64,000 nt of DNA from an uncultured Candidatus Saccharibacteria bacterium (GCA_958399925.1 CATXOC010000002.1:62001-126000); one strand, 5' to 3'; shown: positions 41,302 to 51,340, counted from the first letter of the stretch. The notes: generated by a model from the sequence alone, not told the origin. Made by a program: numbers and translations.

Positions 41302-43776
41302 CTATTCAGTAGGTAGTAAGGCCGCGCGAAAAGCATAGTTGCCATACGCTCTATCATAATCATAGTTCATGTAAAACACTCCGACGTCATCTTTGCTAGA
41401 GTAATCTCCTCCTCGATCAGACCAGCGGCCTTTAACATGTGTAAATGAGCTAGTGGTACTACCCCAAGACTGGTTATGTGTGGCAACCGACTGCACTAAT
41501 TTATTCTCGTGCAAGGCTTGTCCACCGCAGGTTTCATAGGTGCAGATATCCCAGTTGTATTTCCATTCAGCGTCAGCTCCCATTGACCAAGCCTTAGCCG
41601 ATCCGAAGCCATCTGAAGTTCTGTACAGGTTTACATATGGTGGTTTAGTTTGGTTTTTAAAGTAATCAACATTATTTGGCGTTGTCTGTTTATCTCTTGC
41701 TGTCAGATTGCCCATAGTATGGTCCATTGCGCCGCCAGACATATCATAGATACCTGTAATATTGCCCGTAGTTGAAGCTAGCTGACCAAGAGTGCCCGTA
41801 TAACCGCGATTAACATCATCAGCAAAACAAGCTTTAGCTGTCTTGATGGCGCCATGTTTAGAGTAAGACCCTTTGTTGTCGTTCGCTTGTGGTCCACAAC
41901 CCGTGATGCCGTAGCTAATATTATTGTTATCGTCTTTGGCGCCTGACGATACTGCATTAATCTGTACCTTGTTTACACCTGTGCCGTATGGCGAGGCGGA
42001 TAGATAGGTTGCGGCACCCCACTCTGTCTGAATCAGCATGTGCGATTGGTATTTAGATAAGTGTTGGTTATTCTGTGTGGTGGCAGTACCGTTACCACCG
42101 GTATTGGCATCGTCCTTAGTGCCCATGGATTTGGCGATGTCATAGTAGACACCACGTGCGACACTGGCGATATGTTTCTCGTTCGGACGAACCGTTGGCG
42201 CATTGGTCGAACCTGTAGTTTCGAATTTACCCATCCAAAAGCCATTGAGCTCCCTAGTTGGGCTAGTCATCCACGTGAAGGCTGGGTGTGTTGTCCAGGT
42301 TGTCTGGTTGGCGTTATTAGTCGCTAACGTAGTCGTCACACCTTGGCTGTCGGTCGTTATTGACGGATAGTTGGTGCGGTTGAGGTTGCAACCCGTACGG
42401 TAATCCTTGGCTAATATGTTACTCTCGGCGTTATTTGCAGTGCCGTTCCGCCACATCTGCGCAGCGGTAGTTATGCCAGAGTTACAACTCTTGACTGGCG
42501 ACTTTTTAATATCGCTAGCTTTAGAAAAGCGGATGTTATAGTTCTGTGCCTGCACGACCTTGTCTGTTGCGTCACGCCGTTGAACCTCGTATTCATAACG
42601 TGGTATGTAGACATAGAAACCAAGGATGTCGGCATCGGCTACATCAAGGTCTTTGTATGTACCATTGCCGTTGCTGTACTTAGTTGGGTCTTTTACAGTT
42701 ACGGCATTCGCCCACTGCTTGTTGTTGTAGTCGTACCAGTCAGTTGCGGTTTTAGGGTTAGTTATGGCGTGCCACGTGGCATTGCCGTCGCTATCTGTGC
42801 TAGTGTGTTTGACTGGTATCATATTGGTATCGATGTCTACCGCGCAGGTGCTATTAGTGTCGCCCGACTTACAGACACTGGGTGCAATGTAGCTGTAGCG
42901 GTTGGTCACGGCAGTATTTTTGGTGCTAACAGTACCGTCATCACTAATGACGTAGGTATCGTGGATGCCCGGTTTAGTGTCGGTTGGCGTAGTATAGGTT
43001 AGCTGTGTTTCAGATAATGGCTTAACATTGGTCGCTAGCTCGTTGTCCTGTTGTTGGCCATCGTCATTTAAATCGACCCAAACCTTGTTAACGGTCAATA
43101 GGTTAGTCCCTGTCATTGTTACATTGGCGGTGTTGGTGGTATCGTCATTATGGGTAGTAGCTAACGATGTAATAGTTGGCAGTGGTGGCAAGTTGGCGGT
43201 TATGGTATAGACCACATTAACTTTGTAGGTGCCTGCGGCTAGCTGGTCAGAATTAAAGTTGGCGCCATATGTGACGGCTGTGGTGTCGGTCGTACCGTTG
43301 TTGCCTGTAACTTCGCCAGCCCTAGCCGCCTTAATAGCTACGTCTTGACTGGCTAGTCCGATATATTTACCCTGATCGGTTGTATTTAGCCGATAGCCCC
43401 AAGTGTTGATAGCTAGTGGCATTGGCTTGCTGGGCGTAGCATTAGCTAGTGCAGTAATCTCACGATTAGCACGGCCCTCCTTTACGGCGTCGTTTATTAG
43501 CCCCGTCTGGCTATTAGCACTCTTAATAGTTAGGTTGTAGCCATAGCGAAGGGCATTTGCATTGTCGCCTGCGACTGTAATATTGGTTGTGGTGGATTTA
43601 GTGCTGCTGGGGATGGTAGCGGTGCTATCTAGTGAGATTGAGAGACTAGTTGTAGAGGCTATTTTGTTGTTATCAGAAGTGATTCCAGATGCTACAGATG
43701 TAGCAATCGGACTCACTGCTAGAGATAGCAATGTAACCGTGGTTATTCTAACTAATAATCCCCTACCCATTTGCAT
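41302..43776 (-). CDS. Large secreted surface protein with IPT/TIG-like and FGE-like C-terminal domain
   Basis: 824 residues from the ATG at 43774-43776. An upstream in-frame ATG (43794) sits on top of the TATAAT box (43793-43798) and is unlikely. A signal peptide (LLVRITTVTLLSLAVSPIATSVASG) is followed by a Ser/Thr-rich region, an IPT/TIG-type immunoglobulin-like segment with TVNKVWVDLNDDGQQQDNEL, and a C-terminal domain containing GFYVYIPRYEYEVQRR, FWMGKFETTG, QTEWGAATYLSASPYG, GIYDMSGGAMDHTM and NYAFRAALLP. These blocks match a widespread family of FGE/sulfatase-modifying-like surface or prepilin-associated proteins. Probably an adhesin or pilus-associated protein. No LPXTG is visible. Confidence 0.7.
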   Translation of the reverse strand: MQMGRGLLVRITTVTLLSLAVSPIATSVASGITSDNNKIASTTSLSISLDSTATIPSSTKSTTTNITVAGDNANALRYGYNLTIKSANSQTGLINDAVKEGRANREITALANATPSKPMPLAINTWGYRLNTTDQGKYIGLASQDVAIKAARAGEVTGNNGTTDTTAVTYGANFNSDQLAAGTYKVNVVYTITANLPPLPTITSLATTHNDDTTNTANVTMTGTNLLTVNKVWVDLNDDGQQQDNELATNVKPLSETQLTYTTPTDTKPGIHDTYVISDDGTVSTKNTAVTNRYSYIAPSVCKSGDTNSTCAVDIDTNMIPVKHTSTDSDGNATWHAITNPKTATDWYDYNNKQWANAVTVKDPTKYSNGNGTYKDLDVADADILGFYVYIPRYEYEVQRRDATDKVVQAQNYNIRFSKASDIKKSPVKSCNSGITTAAQMWRNGTANNAESNILAKDYRTGCNLNRTNYPSITTDSQGVTTTLATNNANQTTWTTHPAFTWMTSPTRELNGFWMGKFETTGSTNAPTVRPNEKHIASVARGVYYDIAKSMGTKDDANTGGNGTATTQNNQHLSKYQSHMLIQTEWGAATYLSASPYGTGVNKVQINAVSSGAKDDNNNISYGITGCGPQANDNKGSYSKHGAIKTAKACFADDVNRGYTGTLGQLASTTGNITGIYDMSGGAMDHTMGNLTARDKQTTPNNVDYFKNQTKPPYVNLYRTSDGFGSAKAWSMGADAEWKYNWDICTYETCGGQALHENKLVQSVATHNQSWGSTTSSFTHVKGRWSDRGGDYSSKDDVGVFYMNYDYDRAYGNYAFRAALLPTE

Positions 43777-43812
43777 AACTTTTAACAGTAACATTATACC
43801 ATAACCAGAAAT

Positions 43813-45885
43813 TTACATTTCGGCTAGTAATTTATCCTTGCCGTCTACGACGGAATGACCAGCGCGAGTACCCTTCCATTTTCTAAGTATGAACATATTA
43901 AGGGCAAGTAACGCGATATTTGCTATTAATACACCTATTAGCACGGCAAAGCACTGTGTGAAGTTGGTTTGGCTGATGCCACTACTAATTGACTCGCGTA
44001 GACCAGTAATGGTGTAGCTCATCGGCAATAGTGGATGAATCCACTGGTAAAATGCGCCGGATGTCTCAATCGGGAACGTACCAGCAGCAGCGCCTAAACT
44101 AAAGATTAGGACTAGCATTGCTATAAAGCGACCCGGGTTATCGAAAGCGATAGCTAGGAACATAATTAAGAACATCACAGCATTGGCATGTAATATCAAG
44201 ATGCTAAAGTATTGTGCTGGATGCTGAACCTCTAGCCCTAGCGCCATCATGATGCCACCTGTAATAGTCGCCATGGCTGTCGCGGCAACTGTACCTACGA
44301 TGAATTTAGCGCTGAACCAGGCGAACCAACCCTGTCTAGTGTTGGCGATTTTGCGCACTGGGTACGCGAAATTAAACACCATACAGCCAACGAATAGCGA
44401 TACTGCCATGAAGTACGGCGCGAGACCGTGACCATAATTCTTCACATTGCTATATTTTTGCTGTGTAGCCTTGACGGGGCTTGCCATTTGTGTAGCTGTT
44501 TTATCGGATAACGGCGTAGATTTTATTTGGTTAGCGCCATCCTGCAACGAGCCAGTTAGAGTGTTGGATCCTGCTAGTAATTTAGAAGTGCCAGATTTTA
44601 GCTGGTTGACGCCATTTGCTAGTGTAGGTGTCTGGTTGTTTAAGCTACTCAGCCCTGCTGTCAGTTGGCTGCTACCACTACGCAGCTGATTGAGCTGAGC
44701 TAGAGTTTTTGGGCTATTTAGCTGATTGCTCATCTGTGTCAGCTGATTGTACAGCATGTTGGTGCCATCGGCTAGCTGTATGCTACCAGCGGTCAAACTG
44801 TTCAGCCCATTTGATAGAGTTCCGACTTTATTCTTCAGCTCGTTGGCATTGGGTAAGTTCTCGGTTTTAGGCAGCTGCTGTAATTTATCTGCTAGCACGG
44901 CAATCTGTTGGTCGTCAAAGCCTAGCTTGTGCAACAAGTCTTTGTCCTTGTCGTCCAGATTTGATAGCTTATTGACTAGGTCTTTGTACTCCTGGCTAGA
45001 GGTTATACTGCTAGCACGATCGAGTTCTTTTTGGAAACGATCAATGTCTTTCTGTAGTTCAGCTAGCTGTGGCTGGTAGCTGTTAATCTGCTTTAAGCCG
45101 TCGCTTAGTTGGTGTGCGCCGTCGTTTAGTTTCTTGACGTCTGGCAATGCGTTCTGCAGTGTCGCCGCGGAGGCCTTGGTCTGATCAACTAGCTGCCCCA
45201 CACCATTATCTAGTTGTCCGGCGCCGTTAGTTAACTGGCTAACGCCAGATTGCAGTGTTGGCATTTGCGACTGCATTTTGCCGACACCGTTATCGGCATC
45301 GGCTAGTCCATTAGTGATTTGCCTAGAGCCATCGGCGGCGGTTTGGATTTGGTTACCAGTCTGCTTGATGGAGTTTAGAACTGCGTTGGCGTACGCCAAT
45401 GTGACCTGCTCGGAAATCTGCGAACGTAGCTGCTTTGCTGCGCTACCGCCAATGGTTTCCAGTGGATAATTTAGCGAGCCATTGGTCTCGTATTTTAGCT
45501 CCATTTGTTCAGGTGTAATGCTAGTGACGGTGGCAGCCTTCTTAGAAAAATCATGTGGTAGCGTTACAACCATGTAGCATTTATCATCGTGCAGACACTG
45601 CTTTGCTGCGCTTGATGACATGATTTGCCAGTCAAAAGTTTTATCCTTTTTGATTGTATCGATTACCTGCTTGCCAACATTTAAGGTTGCGCCGTTATAT
45701 TGCACGGGCTGATCATTGTTGACAATGGCGACTTTGATGTTGCCTAGGTTACCATAGGGATCCCAAACGCCTTTTAGAAATATCCCAGCGTACAAAATTG
45801 GGATAAATAGCATTACTATTACCGTAATGGTTAGCATTTTGTTATGCCACAACTTCTTAAGCTCCGACTTTAAGCCTTGAAACAT
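43813..45885 (-). CDS. YhgE/Pip-type membrane protein (ABC-2 family)
   Basis: 690 residues. Membrane helix at 17-37, a long extracytoplasmic region (about 40-470) rich in coiled-coil repeats such as GVSQLTNGAGQLDNGVGQLV, then five C-terminal helices (about 480-670) with the ABC-2 permease pattern. This is the YhgE/Pip architecture, which includes phage receptor PIP and exporters of unknown substrate. Its start overlaps the upstream Rrf2 gene by 16 nt, so expression is tied to that regulator. Confidence 0.88.
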   Translation of the reverse strand: MFQGLKSELKKLWHNKMLTITVIVMLFIPILYAGIFLKGVWDPYGNLGNIKVAIVNNDQPVQYNGATLNVGKQVIDTIKKDKTFDWQIMSSSAAKQCLHDDKCYMVVTLPHDFSKKAATVTSITPEQMELKYETNGSLNYPLETIGGSAAKQLRSQISEQVTLAYANAVLNSIKQTGNQIQTAADGSRQITNGLADADNGVGKMQSQMPTLQSGVSQLTNGAGQLDNGVGQLVDQTKASAATLQNALPDVKKLNDGAHQLSDGLKQINSYQPQLAELQKDIDRFQKELDRASSITSSQEYKDLVNKLSNLDDKDKDLLHKLGFDDQQIAVLADKLQQLPKTENLPNANELKNKVGTLSNGLNSLTAGSIQLADGTNMLYNQLTQMSNQLNSPKTLAQLNQLRSGSSQLTAGLSSLNNQTPTLANGVNQLKSGTSKLLAGSNTLTGSLQDGANQIKSTPLSDKTATQMASPVKATQQKYSNVKNYGHGLAPYFMAVSLFVGCMVFNFAYPVRKIANTRQGWFAWFSAKFIVGTVAATAMATITGGIMMALGLEVQHPAQYFSILILHANAVMFLIMFLAIAFDNPGRFIAMLVLIFSLGAAAGTFPIETSGAFYQWIHPLLPMSYTITGLRESISSGISQTNFTQCFAVLIGVLIANIALLALNMFILRKWKGTRAGHSVVDGKDKLLAEM

Positions 45886-46409
45886 TTGACCTCCTTCGAT
45901 ATTTTCTGCAATAACTCTTCGGCTGGTGCATCACTATTCCAGTCAAGCTGTGGTGTCAGCTTGCTGCAGTCAATCACTCGCACGATTACGTCTTGTAGCG
46001 TGACTTGCGCTAATACTTGCCGCCATAGATTATCTGCCATACTGAATATACGGTGAACTGCTGAATCGGCGTTAATAGCTAGCTCGGCTGATCCAGTTGT
46101 CGGGTTTTTAAACACCCTACCAAACAGGCCTGTGTCTGGAAAGCTTTCGATGTCACCATTCAAAGCAATCACTGTATCTAATACGGAAATCTGATTTATG
46201 GGTTTGGCTAGGGTAAAACCACCGTTGTTACCCGATACAGCTTTTACGAGTCCAGCCACGACCAATTTGCGCATCAGCTTCTGGCTATATGTCATCGACA
46301 TATTCAGTCGGCGCTCTATTGTGCGTGACGAGACTGGTCGTCTCTCTTGTTGGGTTGCTAATATCGCCATTATACAAGCACCCTGTTCAAAACTTCTTGC
46401 TAACTTCAC
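45870..46409 (-). CDS. Rrf2-family transcriptional regulator without Fe-S ligands
   Basis: 179 residues from a GTG start (46407-46409) with AGAGGAG just upstream. The winged helix-turn-helix has RPVSSRTIERRLNMSMTYSQKLMRKLVVAGLVKAV and the Rrf2 hallmark GNNGGFTLAKP. The region where IscR/NsrR have three Fe-S cysteines has none, so it probably senses something other than a cluster, or works through a ligand. It is encoded upstream of, and overlapping, the YhgE-type gene, suggesting it controls that membrane protein. Candidate operators are the direct repeats at 46432-46460. Confidence 0.88.
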   Translation of the reverse strand: MKLARSFEQGACIMAILATQQERRPVSSRTIERRLNMSMTYSQKLMRKLVVAGLVKAVSGNNGGFTLAKPINQISVLDTVIALNGDIESFPDTGLFGRVFKNPTTGSAELAINADSAVHRIFSMADNLWRQVLAQVTLQDVIVRVIDCSKLTPQLDWNSDAPAEELLQKISKEVKCFKA

Positions 46410-46431
46410 TACATTCTCCTCTTTGTCAACG

Positions 46432-46460
46432 TCTATAATGGATATAATCTATCTATAATG
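46432..46460 (-). promoter_or_regulatory. Direct-repeat operator candidate for the Rrf2 regulator
   Basis: On the minus strand CATTATAGA occurs at 46452-46460 and again at 46432-46440, 20 bp centre to centre, about two helical turns. They lie from just downstream of the -10 box to about 25 bp before the GTG, across the likely transcription start. This is a typical place for a repressor to block initiation. Confidence 0.5.
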
Positions 46461-46461
46461 T

Positions 46462-46490
46462 AGTTTATAACTATTATTAAAATATGTCAA
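46462..46490 (-). promoter_or_regulatory. Promoter of the rrf2-yhgE operon
   Basis: Minus-strand consensus TTGACA (46485-46490) and TAAACT (46462-46467), spaced exactly 17 bp. The direct-repeat operator candidate overlaps its start site. Confidence 0.75.
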
Positions 46491-46550
46491 CGGTTTACTT
46501 GCTAGGTTCTGCCCAATATAGACATACTACATCATATAGCGTAGTAAGAG

Positions 46551-48980
46551 CTACAGGCTGACGTGGCGGTAAAACAGGCGTTTGACGTTCTCTACGGTTA
46601 GCAGATAAGTTAGGACGATCAAACCTACGGTAATAGCCACGCCAAGGCTCGGCGTTGCAAAACCGAAATAGTGCCCTAATGTACTAAAGATTGTAGCCAT
46701 TGCAATACTTAGTACCGCTAGTACACTCAGCGTCAAAGTTTTAGATGGCTTGCTGTTGACGAATGGCAGTTTACGTGTGCGAATTACAAATACCACCAGT
46801 GTTTGCGTTAATAGTGATTCGATAAACCAACCAGTTTGGAACTGTGTGGCAGTGGTGTGAAATGCTAATATTAAGATTCCAAAAGTAATGAAATCAAATA
46901 TCGACGAAACGATACCGAAGGTCCACATGTATTTTCTAAGCGAACGGATATCCATACGCCGAGGCTGGCTAAGTTGGTCAACATCCACATTGTCGGTAGG
47001 AATAGCAAATTGCGACGTATCATATAAGAGATTGTTGAATAGAATCTGTGGTGCAGTCATTGGTAAGAATGGCAAAAACAGTGAAGCACCAGCCATTGAA
47101 AACATATTGCCAAAATTAGAGCTCAGACTCATCTGTAGATACTTTAGAGTGTTGGCAAATGTACGGCGCCCTTCGACCACACCGTCATTCAAGTAGCCCA
47201 AGCTCTTGCCCAGCAGAATCATATCAGCAGTGTCCTTTGCAACGTCAACGGCGTTATTGACCGAGATGCCGATGTCAGCAGCACGCAAGCTTGGTGCGTC
47301 GTTAATACCATCACCCATGTATCCAACCACATGACCTCGTCGACGTAAAGCTTCGATGATTGCTAACTTTTGCGATGGATTAACTCGTGCAAATATGGTA
47401 GTGCGTTCAGCGCGACGTGCCAGCTGTATGCGGTTTAATTTATTGATCTGATCACCAGTCAAGACACCTTTGATTGGTAGTCCTAGCTCACTAGCGACTT
47501 TTTGGCTAACTAGTGGATCGTCACCTGAGATGATTTTAATTTCGATGTTATTCGCTTGTAGGTTGCGCAATGACTTTGCAGCGGACGACTTTGGCGGATC
47601 AATAAAGGCGATGTACCCCTCGAAAGTCATATCTTGCTCGTCTGCTGGTGTGTAGTGTACGTCGTCGGACATGGATCTGCTGGCAACCATTAATACGCGG
47701 TAGCCTTCTTGGCTCAGCGTAGTGTAGTCATCATGTAGCCGCTCTAGACCCTCTGATGTCAGTCGCCGCGCTGCGCCATTTTGGTCGCGATAATACTTCA
47801 CTATACTTAGCATCGTATCGGCAGCGCCCTTTGTGATCAGCAGGTTGCCATCGTCGGTGCGCGCCACTACGCTTTCACGCTTTCGCTGAAAGTCGAACGG
47901 TATTTCTTGTGCTTTGCGGTAATCGCTCAGATTGTATCTTTGGAAATTCAATATAGCTAAGTCCAGCGGACTTTCGTAACTAGTCGAGAACTTACAGGCT
48001 ACTGCAGCTAGAGTTAGAGCGCGTTGGCTCTCGGTGTGGTTAAAATCCTGCGTGCGTGCTACGCTAATGCGGTTTTCAGTCAGTGTACCAGTTTTATCGG
48101 TACATAAGATGTCCATACTACCGAAATTTTGCATTGACGATAACCTTTTGACAATTACACCCTTCTTCGCCATGCGTAGCGAGCCTTTAGTTAGGTTGAT
48201 TGTAATAATTAGTGGTAACAGCTCAGGTGTCATACCGACAGCCAATGCAATGGCAAATAGCAGAGAGCTCATTGCATCACGATGAAATGCAATGTTGACC
48301 GCTAAAATAAAAACGACTAATCCACATGTAATGCGCGCTAGCATTGACGATAATTTTGCAATTTCAAGGTCAAATTCTGTGGGCTGGCTGCGATTCAGGC
48401 TGGCTGCGACATGGGCAAATTCAGTTGATTTACCTGTTGCGGTGACTAGTATCCGCCCTGACCCACTAGCAACATTGCTGCCCATATATACCACGTCATC
48501 AAGGGCTTTTTGTACGGGGAATGATTCACCCGTTAACGCTGACTCGTCTATTGATAGATCAGTTGTAGCAATCACTTTGCCGTCGGCAGGAATTAGACTA
48601 CCTGCGATTAGTTCGATTACGTCGCCCGGTACAATATTCGATAATTCAATCGATTTTAATTTATGATCGCGTAAAACCTTTGCCGTAACACGCACCGATT
48701 TCTGTAGCGCGGCCGCTGCCTTCTCTGAACGATATGTGTTTAGAAAATCCAATGTTGTAGACAGCAATACGATGCCTAAGATTATTGCACCACTCGCCAC
48801 TTCATCCATAAAGAACGATAAAATTGCCGCTAGCAACAAGATTACAACTAGTGGGTTCTTGAAACGTGCTAGATAGGCTGCTGCCCCCGATAGCTTTTTT
48901 GACTCGGTAATATTATTGTGTCCGTATTGAGATAAACGTCGTTTAGCCTCGCGGCTAGTTAATCCACCACTCCCTTTCAT
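46551..48980 (-). CDS. mgtA: P-type Mg2+ ATPase, MgtA type
   Basis: 809 residues. N-terminal cytoplasmic segment, transmembrane helices at about 45-90, ESALTGESFPVQ (actuator TGES), the phosphorylation motif CTDKTGTLTENRI, a P-IIIB-type GMTPELLPLII, MGDGINDAPSLRAADIGISV, and C-terminal helices. This pattern matches magnesium-importing P-type ATPases of the MgtA/MgtB group. TATAAT (48988-48993, minus) ends 7 nt before the ATG, leaderless style. No Mg-sensing leader is recognised. Divergent from the esterase gene. Confidence 0.93.
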   Translation of the reverse strand: MKGSGGLTSREAKRRLSQYGHNNITESKKLSGAAAYLARFKNPLVVILLLAAILSFFMDEVASGAIILGIVLLSTTLDFLNTYRSEKAAAALQKSVRVTAKVLRDHKLKSIELSNIVPGDVIELIAGSLIPADGKVIATTDLSIDESALTGESFPVQKALDDVVYMGSNVASGSGRILVTATGKSTEFAHVAASLNRSQPTEFDLEIAKLSSMLARITCGLVVFILAVNIAFHRDAMSSLLFAIALAVGMTPELLPLIITINLTKGSLRMAKKGVIVKRLSSMQNFGSMDILCTDKTGTLTENRISVARTQDFNHTESQRALTLAAVACKFSTSYESPLDLAILNFQRYNLSDYRKAQEIPFDFQRKRESVVARTDDGNLLITKGAADTMLSIVKYYRDQNGAARRLTSEGLERLHDDYTTLSQEGYRVLMVASRSMSDDVHYTPADEQDMTFEGYIAFIDPPKSSAAKSLRNLQANNIEIKIISGDDPLVSQKVASELGLPIKGVLTGDQINKLNRIQLARRAERTTIFARVNPSQKLAIIEALRRRGHVVGYMGDGINDAPSLRAADIGISVNNAVDVAKDTADMILLGKSLGYLNDGVVEGRRTFANTLKYLQMSLSSNFGNMFSMAGASLFLPFLPMTAPQILFNNLLYDTSQFAIPTDNVDVDQLSQPRRMDIRSLRKYMWTFGIVSSIFDFITFGILILAFHTTATQFQTGWFIESLLTQTLVVFVIRTRKLPFVNSKPSKTLTLSVLAVLSIAMATIFSTLGHYFGFATPSLGVAITVGLIVLTYLLTVENVKRLFYRHVSL

Positions 48981-49030
48981 GCTTAAAATTATAGCACAAG
49001 CATTAACCTAGTGTGATATGATATAAATAT

Positions 49031-50077
49031 ATGAAGAATCGACATAGTAAGGCAGAACCAAAGCGGGACTCAAAGCTAAAACGTGGCCTAATCATGGCAG
49101 GTCTGGCTGCGGGTTTGGCGGGCTTTACCTACTTGGCCTCATCCGCTGAGCGACGTCAAAGGGCGGCTGTTTCAGCTATTCGACAAATCTTTAATACCTA
49201 TGGGAAGCTTGAAAATCATCGTTTTGCGCAGTATATCCCCGATGATGTTTCCGTGCTGCGCGACGTTAACTATGATCACAATGATCCGCAGGCACATTTA
49301 GATGTTTATTACCCAGCGTCGCACAATAGTTGGCATAAATTGGCGCCAATCGTCTGGGTGCATGGAGGCGGCTGGATTGCCGGTGACAAGAATAGTAAGG
49401 AGCCATGGGGCAAGATTTTAGCGCACTATACTGGCTGTGCTGTAGTTATGGTCAATTACACCATTGCACCGCAGGACACTTATCCATTGCCCGTAAAGCA
49501 AGTCAACACTGCACTTGCCTATATTAATCGTAAACATCGACGGTTAGGTTTGAACCGCAATCGCATAATATTAGGTGGCGACTCAGCTGGTGCGCAAATT
49601 GCAGCGCAAGTGGCACTAATAAATACTAATTATCCCTACGCAACAGCTATGGGCATTGCGCCGGCCGTTAAAAAATATCAACTAGCAGGCACTGTGTTGT
49701 TATGTGGTGCATATGACCTGAGGCTCGCCGCCGATGACGCTGACATGGCTAAGGTGATGCAGGTCTTCGTTAAGGCGTATTCAGGGCGTCTAGACTTCGA
49801 GAATCACCCATTGATTCAATATGCGTCTATTCCTGAGTATATAACTGCTGACTTTCCGCCAACGTTTATCACTGACGGTAATTATGATCCCCTCTTGCCG
49901 CATTCGATGGTGCTGACCAAGGCGCTACGAGACGCCAAAGTCTCGGTTGATCCGCTATTCTTTAGCCGTGATTATCGCCCACTATTATTACACGAATATC
50001 AGTTTAATCTTAATACTGAGGCTGGTCAGCTCTGCTTTGAACGTATTCTGAAATTCGTGGCTGCACATATAAAATAA
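49031..50077 (+). CDS. Membrane-anchored alpha/beta-hydrolase, HSL/BD-FAE-type esterase
   Basis: 348 residues. A basic N-terminus and one hydrophobic segment (LIMAGLAAGLAGFTYLASS) act as signal anchor. The hydrolase has the oxyanion-hole VWVHGGGWIAGD, nucleophile Ser in LGGDSAGAQIA, the acid Asp in TDGNYDPLLP and His in LLHEYQFN. This is the HSL-like or BD-FAE family, acting on small esters. The substrate is unknown. Box TATGAT (49017-49022) ends 8 nt before the ATG, with no Shine-Dalgarno. Confidence 0.87.
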   Translation: MKNRHSKAEPKRDSKLKRGLIMAGLAAGLAGFTYLASSAERRQRAAVSAIRQIFNTYGKLENHRFAQYIPDDVSVLRDVNYDHNDPQAHLDVYYPASHNSWHKLAPIVWVHGGGWIAGDKNSKEPWGKILAHYTGCAVVMVNYTIAPQDTYPLPVKQVNTALAYINRKHRRLGLNRNRIILGGDSAGAQIAAQVALINTNYPYATAMGIAPAVKKYQLAGTVLLCGAYDLRLAADDADMAKVMQVFVKAYSGRLDFENHPLIQYASIPEYITADFPPTFITDGNYDPLLPHSMVLTKALRDAKVSVDPLFFSRDYRPLLLHEYQFNLNTEAGQLCFERILKFVAAHIK

Positions 50078-50101
50078 TTTCGTGCTGTATAATATAGGAG
50101 A

Positions 50102-51340
50102 ATGAAACGAGATTTTAATTTTGATATTGTGGCTCGTGGTGGTGGCGAGTTTCCTTTGATGCGAGCTGGCGTAATTCATACACCTCACGGTGACGTGAAA
50201 ACACCAACGTTTAATGTTGTTGGTACACACGGTGAAGTAAAGTTTATTAGTCCTACAGAGCTCCATCAGATCGGTGCGCAGGTTATGCTGTCAAATGGTT
50301 ATCACCTGTTACGGCGATCAACATTAATCTCGGCTAGTGGCGGCTTGGCTAATTATTCCGGTTGGAATGGTGTAACATTTACTGATAGTGGTGGTTTTCA
50401 AGTTATGTCACTTGGCTCAGGCTTAGGCAAGGTCATTTCAATGAATGAACGCGATGCATTGGATAAATCGCATATGACAGGCAAGGAAGATCGTTTAGCT
50501 GTCGTTGATGACGAAGGTGTTGAATTCCGCGACCCCTACTCTAGCCGAATTATTAAGTTTACACCAGAATTATCTATCCAAACCCAGCATAAGATTGGTG
50601 CTGATGTAATGATGTCGTTTGATGAACTGACTAATATTTCTGATACGTACGAGTATAATGTCGAGAGTCTAGAGCGCACACGCAAGTGGGCAGAGCGCGG
50701 TTTAGCCGAACATATTCGTCAGACCGCTATTCGCTCTGGTAAACCATATCAAGCACTGTATGGTTGTCTACAAGGTGGCTATTGGGAAGATCTGCGACGT
50801 AAAGCAGCACGTGATTTGGCAGCAATGAATATTGATGGCGAGGGCTTTGATGGATTCGGTCTGGGCGGTGCACTCGAGAAAGAGACACTGGGCGACATCC
50901 TGTCTTGGATGACCGAAATCTTACCTGAGACTAAGCCACGTCATCTGTTGGGGCTGTCTAAACCTGACGATATTTTCGTAGGCGTTGAAAACGGTGCTGA
51001 TACGTTCGACTGTGTGGCGCCGACTCGCGAAGGTCGTCACGGACGTGTTTATAGTCTTGATGGCAATTTCTCTATTAAGAAAGCTTGCTATAGTGATGAC
51101 GATCGACCGCTGACGACTGAATGTGATTGTCCGGCTTGCTCAGCTGGCATTCGTCGCTCTGAGATTCGTCGTCTAATTAAGTCGCAGATCCCCGAAGAAC
51201 GAGCCCGAGCTTTTACTATGCTATCAATGCATAATGTGCGTTTTATTTTGCATCTAACCGAGCGGATACGACAAGCTATTATCGACGGTGTATATCGTGA
51301 ATTCCGTGATCAATGGTGCGCCAGATATTACAAAAGTTAG
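50102..51340 (+). CDS. tgt: Queuine/preQ1 tRNA-guanine transglycosylase
   Basis: 412 residues. TIM-barrel motifs TFTDSGGFQVMSLG (catalytic Asp) and the nucleophile in DTFDCVAPTREGRHG are present. The zinc site CDCPACSAGIRRSEIRRLI with the later His (MHNVRF) is intact. It exchanges guanine-34 for preQ1 in tRNAs for Asp, Asn, His and Tyr; tRNA-Tyr (26.3 kb) is one substrate in this window. An AGGAG precedes the ATG, so this gene is not leaderless. It is slightly longer than usual because of an N-terminal extension (KRDFNFDIVARGGGEFPLMR). Confidence 0.96.
   Translation: MKRDFNFDIVARGGGEFPLMRAGVIHTPHGDVKTPTFNVVGTHGEVKFISPTELHQIGAQVMLSNGYHLLRRSTLISASGGLANYSGWNGVTFTDSGGFQVMSLGSGLGKVISMNERDALDKSHMTGKEDRLAVVDDEGVEFRDPYSSRIIKFTPELSIQTQHKIGADVMMSFDELTNISDTYEYNVESLERTRKWAERGLAEHIRQTAIRSGKPYQALYGCLQGGYWEDLRRKAARDLAAMNIDGEGFDGFGLGGALEKETLGDILSWMTEILPETKPRHLLGLSKPDDIFVGVENGADTFDCVAPTREGRHGRVYSLDGNFSIKKACYSDDDRPLTTECDCPACSAGIRRSEIRRLIKSQIPEERARAFTMLSMHNVRFILHLTERIRQAIIDGVYREFRDQWCARYYKS

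Noticed and set aside
41302..43794. Prophage tail protein
   Set aside because: The C-terminal domain also occurs in phage-related proteins, but no phage structural or integrase genes are nearby and a signal peptide is present.
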